From: Deltaproteobacteria bacterium
GTDB taxonomy: Bacteria; Desulfobacterota; Desulfobacteria; Desulfobacterales; ETH-SRB1
Length of the DNA: 8,078 nt
Assembly: GCA_030627405.1 (NCBI GenBank)
Contig: DAOUSD010000052.1
Coordinates: forward strand, 1 to 8,078
Direction of reading: 5' to 3'
Of the stretch, positions 1-6,261 are shown one piece after another. A model generated the notes under the pieces. The model ran no database searches. It was not told the origin of the DNA and worked only from the letters and a program-made list of their open reading frames with translations. The stretch's first letter is position 1. Each line of letters begins with the position of its first letter. A program made the translations under genes and the position numbers.

Positions 1-49
1 AGGGATCAGGGATCGGGGATCGGGGATCGGGGATCAGGGATTAGGGATC
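1..49 (+). repeat. Tandem heptamer array, RRGGATY family, 7 units
   Basis: Seven consecutive seven-base units: AGGGATC twice, GGGGATC three times, AGGGATT, AGGGATC. The array is cut by the window edge, so its true length is unknown. A decayed unit (GGGAAAG) follows at 50-56. It ends about 30 bp before the alaS start codon. The same units appear in opposite orientation at 5378-5419, including the same AGGGATT-AGGGATC junction, so this is a dispersed family and not a one-off slippage product. Function unknown. Confidence 0.95.
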
Positions 50-57
50 GGGAAAGA

Positions 58-78
58 GTAAGCAGTAACAGGTAACTT
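58..78 (+). repeat. Short GTAANNN heptamer run abutting the alaS start
   Basis: Three adjacent seven-base units, GTAAGCA, GTAACAG and GTAACTT, lead directly into the ATG at 79. The period matches the other heptamer arrays in the window but the core differs. The AGGT at 70-73 falls in this run and is the only Shine-Dalgarno-like string before alaS, so the repeat may supply the ribosome binding site. Three units are few and chance cannot be excluded. Confidence 0.45.
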
Positions 79-2712
79 ATGAAAATGACAGGCAACGAAA
101 TTCGCAGACAATTCCTTGAATATTTTGAAAAGCATAACCACAAGATTGTGAGAAGCTCATCCCTTGTTCCTCAAGACGATCCAACTCTGTTATTCACCAA
201 TGCAGGAATGGTGCAATTTAAACGGACATTTTTAGGTGAAGAAAAGAGAAGCTATGTCAGGGCGACTTCATCTCAGAAATGCGTAAGAGCCGGTGGTAAA
301 CATAATGATCTGGAAAACGTGGGTTATACTGCGAGACATCATACTTTTTTTGAAATGCTGGGCAATTTCTCTTTTGGTGATTATTTCAAGGAAAAGAGTA
401 TTGAGTTTGCCTGGGATTTGCTTGTAAACGGATACGGGCTGCCGGAAGATAAATTAATAGTTTCTGTATTCATAGATGATGATGAAGCTTATAAAATATG
501 GAACAAAAATATTGGTGTGCCCGAAGACAGGATTGTCAGGTTCGGAGAAAAAGACAACTTCTGGTCTATGGGCGACACAGGCCCATGCGGACCTTGTTCT
601 GAAATACTCATGGACAGGGGAAAAGAGTTTGCATGCGACAGACCGGATTGCAGAGCAGGATGTGAATGTGACAGATATCTTGAAATCTGGAATCTCGTAT
701 TTATGCAGTTCAACCGGGATGCTTCAGGCAAAATGACTCCTCTTCCGAAACCCAGCATTGATACCGGTATGGGTCTTGAAAGAATAGTTTCCATCATCCA
801 GAATGTACCTACAAACTATGAAACCGATCTTATAATTCCTATAATAAATAAAACCGAAAACCTTTCTGAAAAGCGGCTTGGAGATTCATCTGAAGATGAT
901 ATAGCAATGAAAGTAATTGCCGATCACAGCAGGGCCGCTGCATTTCTTATAGGAGACGGGATACTACCGTCCAATGACGGAAAGGGCTATGTGCTGCGCC
1001 GCATAATACGAAGAGCTATCCGTTATGGACGTCATATAGGTCTTGTAAAACCTTTTCTTCATAAAACTGCAAGCGTTGTTTTTGATATAATGAAGCCTGT
1101 ATATCCGGAACTTTCAAAAGCTAATGCTTTTATCACAAATGTAATTAAAAACGAAGAGGTCAGATTTTCAGATACTTTAGATAATGGCCTTAAACTTCTC
1201 AACGATACACTTTCAGATATAAAAGCAAAGGGACAAAAAGAAATCCCAGGACAATTAATATTCAAACTGTATGACACCTACGGGTTCCCTCTTGATATAG
1301 TCAGAGACGTGGTCAGAGACAAAAATATCAGCCTCGATATACAGGGATTTAATAACGCCATGGAAGGCCAACGCGCCAAATCCAGATCTGTCGCAGCCTT
1401 TTCAGAAGTCAGTGATGCCTATAAAAAACTATCGGCCAAAGGAATAAAACCCGAGTTTGTTGGTTATGACAAACTCTCCTGTAATGCAAAGGTCCTTGTT
1501 ATCGTGGAAGACGGCAATGAAGTTCAAAAAGCTTCAAGCGGAAAAGAAATAGAAGTTATAACCGATTTTACACCTTTCTATGCTGAATCAGGAGGCCAGG
1601 TAGGTGATAAAGGCAAAATAACAGGCCCGAATCTTGAAATGGAGATTTCTAACACAATTAAAGACCCAACCGGTCTGACAATACACAAAGGAAAAATCAT
1701 TTCAGGGAATATTAAAAAGGGAGATAATGTCATCTTAACTGTTGACAAAAATGAACGTGATGCAACTGCCTGCAACCATACTACAACTCATATACTGCAT
1801 TCTGTTCTGCGACAGATTCTTGGTGACCATGTAAAACAGGCGGGTTCGCTTGTGGCTCCCGGCAGGCTTCGATTTGACTTTACTCATTTTTCTCAGGTTG
1901 ATACGAACACCCTTGATAAAATTGAAACACTCGTGAACAAAAGAATACGCCGGAATGTATCTGTACAGATTGAGGAAATGGATGCGAAAAATGCCTTAAA
2001 ATCCGGCGCTACAGCTCTTTTCGAGGAGAAATATGGCGAAAGAGTCAGAGTTGTTTCTCTTGCCGATTTCAGCAAAGAGCTTTGCGGTGGAATTCATACA
2101 AAATATACCGGCCACATAGGACTCTTTAAAATAATCGGGGAATCCAGCGTGGCATCCGGAGTCAGAAGAATTGAGTCCTTAACAGGCGATGCCGCGTTGA
2201 TGTATACACAAAAAACTTCAAATATACTCCGTAATACAGCCCGCCTGGTCAAAGAAAAGCCTGAAGCTTTAACGCAAAAAATTGAGAAGATCCTGGCTGA
2301 CTATAAGTATCTTGAAAAAGAAGTTGAAAGATTAAAGATACAGATGGCTTCCAGATCGACAGACAGAATTGAAGATGATATTAAATCAATAAACAATATT
2401 AAAGTGCTTGCAAAAAAGGTTTCAGTTGACAATCCTGCTGCGTTGAGAGACCTGGCCGATAAGTTTAAAGAAAAGATAAAGTCAGGCATAGTTGTGCTTG
2501 GCTGCAATACAGGACCAAAAGTGCTGCTCATCACAGTGGTTACAAAAGATCTTGTTGATCGCTTCCATGCAGGAAATATTGTCAAACAGGTTGCGGCAAT
2601 AGTCGGCGGAGGCGGAGGCGGAAGACCAGATATGGCACAGGCCGGTGGGACAAAGCCGGAACTGCTTGATAAGGCAATAGATAAAGTTTTTGAAATAGTA
2701 GAGAACACATGA
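79..2712 (+). CDS. alaS: Alanine--tRNA ligase
   Basis: Cytoplasmic class II aminoacyl-tRNA synthetase that charges tRNA-Ala with alanine and hydrolyses mischarged Ser/Gly-tRNA-Ala. At 877 residues it is full length for the family. Visible in order: the catalytic core with NAGMVQFK and the RATSSQKCVRAGGKHND block (from residue 61), FGEKDNFWSMGDTGPCGPCS (155 onward), a cysteine-rich insertion before YLEIWNLVFMQF, and ADHSRAAAF (281 onward). The editing domain has zinc ligands H567 and H571 (HTTTH) and C669 and H673 (CGGIH). A coiled-coil-like linker follows, then a C-Ala domain with a glycine run at 843-848 and RPDMAQAGG. All key editing and catalytic motifs are intact. The start at 79 has only a weak AGGT; ATG at 85 is a possible alternative. 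The gene converges on the LUD-domain gene with a 44-bp gap. Confidence 0.98.
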   Translation: MKMTGNEIRRQFLEYFEKHNHKIVRSSSLVPQDDPTLLFTNAGMVQFKRTFLGEEKRSYVRATSSQKCVRAGGKHNDLENVGYTARHHTFFEMLGNFSFGDYFKEKSIEFAWDLLVNGYGLPEDKLIVSVFIDDDEAYKIWNKNIGVPEDRIVRFGEKDNFWSMGDTGPCGPCSEILMDRGKEFACDRPDCRAGCECDRYLEIWNLVFMQFNRDASGKMTPLPKPSIDTGMGLERIVSIIQNVPTNYETDLIIPIINKTENLSEKRLGDSSEDDIAMKVIADHSRAAAFLIGDGILPSNDGKGYVLRRIIRRAIRYGRHIGLVKPFLHKTASVVFDIMKPVYPELSKANAFITNVIKNEEVRFSDTLDNGLKLLNDTLSDIKAKGQKEIPGQLIFKLYDTYGFPLDIVRDVVRDKNISLDIQGFNNAMEGQRAKSRSVAAFSEVSDAYKKLSAKGIKPEFVGYDKLSCNAKVLVIVEDGNEVQKASSGKEIEVITDFTPFYAESGGQVGDKGKITGPNLEMEISNTIKDPTGLTIHKGKIISGNIKKGDNVILTVDKNERDATACNHTTTHILHSVLRQILGDHVKQAGSLVAPGRLRFDFTHFSQVDTNTLDKIETLVNKRIRRNVSVQIEEMDAKNALKSGATALFEEKYGERVRVVSLADFSKELCGGIHTKYTGHIGLFKIIGESSVASGVRRIESLTGDAALMYTQKTSNILRNTARLVKEKPEALTQKIEKILADYKYLEKEVERLKIQMASRSTDRIEDDIKSINNIKVLAKKVSVDNPAALRDLADKFKEKIKSGIVVLGCNTGPKVLLITVVTKDLVDRFHAGNIVKQVAAIVGGGGGGRPDMAQAGGTKPELLDKAIDKVFEIVENT

Positions 2713-2737
2713 ACTACCCCGCAAATTTAACCCAATA

Positions 2738-2755
2738 AATCTGCGTAATCTGTGG
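2738..2755. repeat. Nonamer pair AATCTGCGT/AATCTGTGG in the convergent gap
   Basis: Two adjacent nine-base units sharing AATCTG occupy the short gap between the converging alaS and LUD-gene stop codons. Immediately next to them, GGATT-AA-AATCC (2754-2765) is a small inverted repeat that contains the LUD stop codon. No GC-rich stem followed by a T-run is seen, so this is not a recognisable intrinsic terminator for either gene. Confidence 0.5.
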
Positions 2756-2756
2756 A

Positions 2757-3410
2757 TTAAAATCCCATATCCTCATTTATCAAAACGATCTTAATTCTTC
2801 CCCTGGGAAAGGATTTCTCGGTTATTGTCCAGGTATTACAGATACGATCAGGGCTTTTGCAGTCTTCGCAGCGGGAAGTTCTGGCGCAGGGTGTCTTCTT
2901 GTCCAACTGCATGCTATTAACCGGAGCTGCATAATTTTTAATACGAAACATAGCACTCTCTAAATCCGGAACAATTTTATTACGGCCAACCAGGATGACA
3001 ACATATTTTGGCCCGAAACTAATACCTGCTACACGATTCCCGTACATATCAAGGTTGACAAGACTGCCTGTTTCGGTGACTGCATTAGTCCCTGTAATAA
3101 AGAGGTCAACGAGAAGTGCTCTTCTTCGAAGTTTATTTTTTTCTTCATCAGAAAGATTTTTATCATAAACGTCTAGAACTTCCAAATCCGGATTATTCTT
3201 GATATCATGATAAAGCCCGGTTTTAGTGAATGTTAAGGAGCCTCCCCATGAAACACTCTTTGCGCCTGTTTTGGGAAAAATTTCTTTCTGCACAATTGCT
3301 TTTGCCTCAGAGGAGTTATTTACAAGAAAAACCTCAAAGTTATTTTCTTCCAGAGATTTCTTAAGATCTTCAAGGCGGATCTTCCAATAGTTTTCGATAG
3401 GCTTGTCCAT
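2757..3410 (-). CDS. LUD (DUF162)-domain protein with C-terminal cysteine cluster
   Basis: A 217-residue cytoplasmic protein of the LUD/DUF162 superfamily, to which LutB and LutC of lactate utilisation belong. Supporting motifs are SWGGSLTFTKTGL near the N-terminus and the central TGTNAVTETGSLVNLDMYGNR-like segment followed by FGPKYVVILVGRNKIVPD. Near the C-terminus is a Cx5Cx2Cx6C cluster (PCARTSRCEDC, then RICN), a possible metal or Fe-S site typical of a stand-alone subgroup and not of LutC itself. The ATG at 3410 is chosen over an upstream in-frame ATG at 3443 because GGAGGA lies 4 nt before it and the longer form would overlap the preceding gene. It follows the peptide-binding-protein gene by 13 bp and is probably cotranscribed. 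No lutA or lutB partner is in the window, so a lactate role is not supported here; the biochemical function is unknown. Confidence 0.88.
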   Translation of the reverse strand: MDKPIENYWKIRLEDLKKSLEENNFEVFLVNNSSEAKAIVQKEIFPKTGAKSVSWGGSLTFTKTGLYHDIKNNPDLEVLDVYDKNLSDEEKNKLRRRALLVDLFITGTNAVTETGSLVNLDMYGNRVAGISFGPKYVVILVGRNKIVPDLESAMFRIKNYAAPVNSMQLDKKTPCARTSRCEDCKSPDRICNTWTITEKSFPRGRIKIVLINEDMGF

Positions 3411-3414
3411 GTGT

Positions 3415-3420
3415 TCCTCC
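3415..3420 (-). promoter_or_regulatory. Ribosome binding site of the LUD-domain gene
   Basis: GGAGGA on the - strand, 4 nt before the ATG at 3410. It lies within the 13-bp gap after the stop codon of the upstream gene and decides the start in favour of MDKPIENYW over the longer upstream ATG at 3443. Confidence 0.85.
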
Positions 3421-3423
3421 TGT

Positions 3424-5187
3424 TTACTGCTGAAAGACTTCATTAAAATATATTGAAAGTTTCTTCCGCGGCAGTATAGAATTATTCATTAAAGCATCAT
3501 GTAAATCCGCCTCTGAATCTTCGTCAAGCCACCAGTACCAGTAAGCACTGCCCTCATTGCCGTATTTAGAAAGCACGCTATCAGGAATTCCAAACTTGTT
3601 CCAGTACAAAAGTCTGGTGTAGTCTATATTCCACAAAAGCACATATGGAAAAGCGTTATATATTATTTTATCAATCTGACGGTATATTTCATTGCGTTTG
3701 TTTATATCAAAATTTCTTTTTTGCTTTTCAATCAGCCCGTCAACCCTGATACTCTTAAAACCTGTAATATTATTTCCGCCTTTTCTATCAGCCTCCTTTG
3801 AAGACCACATGCCCTCAGGATCTTTAAAAATACCGGAACTCCAGGCAGCCCATGTCATCTGAAAATTATACTCATCCATATCTCTTGCCCAGGCAGCCCA
3901 GTCTTTTTTGTCAATGACAAGTTCCATTCCTGCATTTTTGAGATCTTCAGAGTAAATTGCCAAAAATTTTTCTGAAGAAGCATTTCTCGTTAAAAACTTA
4001 AAAGAAAATCTTTGTCCGTTTTTTTCAAGAAAACCATTAACAGGATTTACAACCCAGCCGGCCGGCCTGAGAAGATTTAGAGCTTCTTTTCTGTTCACCT
4101 CAACAAGCTCGTTAGTACACGGATTTTCTTTTGTATAAAGATCTTCAAAATAGGATTTGTGGAGAAAATACTGATCGTACATCAAAAGACTGTTCATTTT
4201 TCTCCTGTCAAGAAGAAGCGACATGGCCTTGCGAACTCTTAAATCATCAAAAGGCGGCTTCCTCATATTCATTGCAAATCCCTGGAATCCAACAGGGTTA
4301 TAATTATAAATTTTCTGCTTTACTACCCGGTTTTTTAAAAAATTATCGCCTTTTGTCTCATTTATCCATATCCTGGAAGTATATACAGGATAAATATCAA
4401 TCATGCCTTTTTTAAACGCCTCAAATGCATTTTCTCTCTCAGTAAAAAACTTGAATCTAATAGCTTGAAAGTTGCCGACCCCACGAGACCTTTTAAATTT
4501 TCTGCGCCACCAGTTTTCACGTCTCTCTAAAATTATAGAAACTCCTTCATTTATCTCTCCGAGTCTATATGGCCCCGAAACCACGGGGAATTCAAAATTA
4601 ATCTTGTTAAAATCCTTCCCTTCAAACGCGTGTTTACATAAAATATGAAAATCGCCGACAGCGCCAAGGTTTTTCCAGTGAACATCTTTAGCTTTAAAAC
4701 GTATGGCATATTTATCTATTGCAACTGGTGATTCAAAACGTTCCATATTTACTTTATGCGGTCCCGTAAGGTTCCCGGGATCCATTATTGCATCATAAGT
4801 CCATTTGACATCATAAGCTGTTATCGGCCGGCCATCACTCCACTTTGCCTTTTTATCAATATAAAAGGTAAAAATTTTTTTATCATCCGCTATCACCCAT
4901 TTCTCAGCCAGCCCTGGTTCATATTCCAGGGTAACAGGATTAATGGATAATAATGTCTCATATAAAGCTCCAAAGATTTCTGCAGATAGAACATTATTGT
5001 CGATGTAATAATTCAGGCTTTTCGGATACTGGCCTGCAAAAGTTGAAATCTCTCCTCCAGCCACAGCATTCTGGCTTGCTATAGGATCCGGCCTGTCCGT
5101 CCATCCCTTTTTTGGAAACATCTCATCTGCAAAGGCAGATGCAACTGTAGCTGTCAAAAATAGAAGAATAAATATTATGTTTTTCAT
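3424..5187 (-). CDS. Periplasmic peptide-binding protein, SBP family 5, YejA-like
   Basis: Substrate-binding protein of an oligopeptide/nickel-type ABC importer, 587 residues, exported to the periplasm. The start at 5187 gives a clean signal peptide (MKN, hydrophobic IIFILLFLTATVASA, probable cut after AFA near residue 20). There is no lipobox cysteine, so it is soluble rather than a lipoprotein. Family signatures are LYETLL, YEPGLAEKW (89-97), the FTFYIDKKAKWSDGRPITA segment (106 onward) and DDLRVRKAMSLLLDRRKM. The long form, the NMRKPPFDD segment, the QYFLHKSYFE motif and the C-terminal YWNKFGIPD resemble YejA-type proteins, which handle oligopeptides and microcin C. An in-frame ATG at 5226 would add 13 residues encoded by the TTAGC heptamer array and is rejected. 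The Shine-Dalgarno is weak (GGG, about 12 nt upstream). No permease or ATPase is nearby. The substrate is not determinable from sequence. Confidence 0.92.
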   Translation of the reverse strand: MKNIIFILLFLTATVASAFADEMFPKKGWTDRPDPIASQNAVAGGEISTFAGQYPKSLNYYIDNNVLSAEIFGALYETLLSINPVTLEYEPGLAEKWVIADDKKIFTFYIDKKAKWSDGRPITAYDVKWTYDAIMDPGNLTGPHKVNMERFESPVAIDKYAIRFKAKDVHWKNLGAVGDFHILCKHAFEGKDFNKINFEFPVVSGPYRLGEINEGVSIILERRENWWRRKFKRSRGVGNFQAIRFKFFTERENAFEAFKKGMIDIYPVYTSRIWINETKGDNFLKNRVVKQKIYNYNPVGFQGFAMNMRKPPFDDLRVRKAMSLLLDRRKMNSLLMYDQYFLHKSYFEDLYTKENPCTNELVEVNRKEALNLLRPAGWVVNPVNGFLEKNGQRFSFKFLTRNASSEKFLAIYSEDLKNAGMELVIDKKDWAAWARDMDEYNFQMTWAAWSSGIFKDPEGMWSSKEADRKGGNNITGFKSIRVDGLIEKQKRNFDINKRNEIYRQIDKIIYNAFPYVLLWNIDYTRLLYWNKFGIPDSVLSKYGNEGSAYWYWWLDEDSEADLHDALMNNSILPRKKLSIYFNEVFQQ

Positions 5188-5210
5188 TTTTATTATTACC
5201 CAAGATGAGC

Positions 5211-5238
5211 GATTAGCTCTTAGCAATTAGCTGTTAGC
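5211..5238 (+). repeat. Heptamer array NNTTAGC, 4 perfect units (left arm)
   Basis: Units GATTAGC, TCTTAGC, AATTAGC, TGTTAGC. Flanking decayed units are GATGAGC (5204-5210) and TCTTATT (5239-5245). The TTAGC core is invariant and the two linker bases differ in every copy, a pattern unlike simple recent slippage, which would copy the whole unit. Confidence 0.93.
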
Positions 5239-5272
5239 TCTTATTGTTTCAGGTGGTTACCAGCGATTCGAT

Positions 5273-5291
5273 TTTCACCCATTGGGTGAAA
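5273..5291. promoter_or_regulatory. 19-bp perfect palindrome at the element apex
   Basis: TTTCACCCATTGGGTGAAA: nine-base arms around a single central base at 5282. It could be the hairpin tip of the larger inverted repeat or an operator-like protein-binding site. No T-run follows on either strand, so it is not an intrinsic terminator. A second, 12-bp palindrome, TCAATATATTGA, lies at 5304-5315. Confidence 0.6.
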
Positions 5292-5324
5292 TGTTGACAT
5301 CTATCAATATATTGAAATTATTGT

Positions 5325-5352
5325 GCTAACTGCTAATAGCTAACCGCTAATA
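5325..5352 (-). repeat. Heptamer array GCTAANN, 4 perfect units (right arm)
   Basis: Units GCTAACT, GCTAATA, GCTAACC, GCTAATA, followed by the decayed GCTCAAT at 5353-5359. This is the reverse-oriented partner of the array at 5211-5238 and has the same number of perfect units. Confidence 0.93.
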
Positions 5353-5377
5353 GCTCAATTTAGGTATTACCTTATCC

Positions 5378-5419
5378 TGATCCATGATCCATGATCCATG
5401 ATCCATGATCCCTAATCCC
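5378..5419 (-). repeat. Tandem heptamer array, GGATC family, 6 units
   Basis: On the + strand: TGATCCA four times, then TGATCCC and TAATCCC. Read on the - strand this is AGGGATT-AGGGATC followed by ATGGATC units, the same family as the array at 1-49. Degenerate copies flank it (CTTATCC at 5371-5377 and TGCCCTT at 5420-5426). The dapB stop codon (5412-5414) lies across the junction of two units. Confidence 0.95.
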
Positions 5420-6239
5420 TGCCCTTAAGAACATCTATCATAGTAAAAACCCTTCCCTTCACGCCATCTTTGACCTTCTTGTCCAGATATGAAACAGCAT
5501 CAAGTGTTCCTTTTGCATAAACATCCCTGCCGTTGACATTGTGCGAAAAAACAAGGCGAACCGTATTATCACTTGAAACAAGTGTATAAGTATGCCATCC
5601 GTGCCCTCCAAGATATTTTTCTGGAATACCCCATATATTCTTTTGTACTTCGGGATCGCGTTCTTTTTTAATATCATCTTTAGAAAAAGGGGTTCCTAAC
5701 TCATTAAAATATCCGATCATGGCCTTGGCTGTTCCACTGGTATCTGCTTTTCCTTTCTGGTGGCTTTCCTTGATTTCAAGGGAATACCCTTTAAAAAGAT
5801 CTGGAAATGTTTTTGCAGCATATTCCATCATTGCCTGAAATCCGACGATCTGCTTTGCCATATTTTGTGCTATTACTGCAGGGATGGATGATAAACAAAC
5901 AGTATCTTCAAGGAGTTTCCTGTCGCCCCCTGTTGTACCCATCACAAAGGGAAGATTGTGCTTGCAGTAAAACCCGGCGTTGCTGTTTACAGATGAAGGA
6001 TGAGTATAGTCCACAGTTATAAAATAATTTTCTTTTATCTCGGTAATTACTTTTTCAGATTCTTGCGGATGAATAAGACTGATAACCGTAGAATCTAAAG
6101 TATATTCCGCTTCTGTAATTTCGGGTCCTGTAAGCGCATATGGTATAAGTTCAAACATACTATCGTTCATGACATGTTTTGCCACATTCACTGCCATATT
6201 GCCGGGAATTCCGTTTACCATTACTTTTATTCGCTCCAT
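5412..6239 (-). CDS. dapB: 4-hydroxy-tetrahydrodipicolinate reductase, plant-type
   Basis: Cytoplasmic NAD(P)H-dependent reductase of the diaminopimelate/lysine pathway, supplying meso-DAP for peptidoglycan; 275 residues, full length. The N-terminal Rossmann fold has the glycine motif NGIPGNMA (9-16), GTTGGDR is at 101-107, and the catalytic stretch ESHQKGKADTSGTA is at 158-171. Compared with the E. coli type (EAHHRHKVDAPSGTA), the first histidine (H160) and the lysine (K164) are kept. The second histidine is replaced by Gln and the stretch is one residue shorter, as in the plant-type subfamily. The C-terminus KGRVFTMIDVLKGRD ends in the GGATC heptamer array, which encodes the last residues and the TAG stop. 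GGAGGT 5 nt upstream supports the start. The upstream gene is 102 bp away with an inverted-repeat element between. No other dap genes are in view. Confidence 0.93.
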   Translation of the reverse strand: MERIKVMVNGIPGNMAVNVAKHVMNDSMFELIPYALTGPEITEAEYTLDSTVISLIHPQESEKVITEIKENYFITVDYTHPSSVNSNAGFYCKHNLPFVMGTTGGDRKLLEDTVCLSSIPAVIAQNMAKQIVGFQAMMEYAAKTFPDLFKGYSLEIKESHQKGKADTSGTAKAMIGYFNELGTPFSKDDIKKERDPEVQKNIWGIPEKYLGGHGWHTYTLVSSDNTVRLVFSHNVNGRDVYAKGTLDAVSYLDKKVKDGVKGRVFTMIDVLKGRD

Positions 6240-6244
6240 TTAAC

Positions 6245-6250
6245 ACCTCC
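6245..6250 (-). promoter_or_regulatory. dapB: Ribosome binding site of dapB
   Basis: GGAGGT on the - strand, 5 nt before the ATG at 6239. It lies just outside the inverted-repeat element that begins at 6262, so the element does not overlap the site. Confidence 0.85.
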
Positions 6251-6261
6251 AATTATTTCGA

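Larger units (their letters stand above)
5193..5370. repeat. Long imperfect inverted repeat with TTAGC heptamer arms
   Basis: A symmetric element filling most of the gap between dapB and the peptide-binding-protein gene. Each arm carries four perfect heptamers, NNTTAGC at 5211-5238 and GCTAANN at 5325-5352, with a decayed unit on each side. The arms mirror about position 5282, where a 19-bp palindrome sits at the apex. Further symmetric matches are TTTCA (5247-5251) with TGAAA (5313-5317), and outside the arrays an imperfect pairing of 5193-5206 with 5357-5370 (9 of 14 positions). The five core bases always pair while the two linker bases mostly do not, so a folded transcript would be a stem with small bulges every seven bases. 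No ORF is evident inside. Its left edge reaches the leader of the peptide-binding-protein gene. Confidence 0.8.

Noticed and set aside
2301..2708. 135-residue reading frame opposite the alaS 3' end
   Set aside because: It is a frame shadow of alaS. The proline run mirrors the glycine-rich C-Ala codons, and there is no family resemblance or ribosome binding site.
3411..3443. Longer LUD protein starting at 3443
   Set aside because: It overlaps the preceding gene by 20 bp, while GGAGGA sits directly before the ATG at 3410 where the family-like sequence begins.
5188..5226. N-terminal extension of the peptide-binding protein starting at the ATG at 5226
   Set aside because: It would be encoded by the TTAGC heptamer array, has no ribosome binding site, and would place 13 polar residues before a clean signal peptide that starts at 5187.
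5294..5324. TTGACA (5294-5299) with TATTGT (5319-5324) as a + strand promoter
   Set aside because: The spacing is 19 bp, the -10 match is poor and it points antisense into dapB with no + strand gene to serve. AT-rich DNA gives such matches by chance.
1..5419. CRISPR array made of the short repeats
   Set aside because: Units are seven bases with two-base variable positions and no spacer-length unique sequence, and no cas genes are present.
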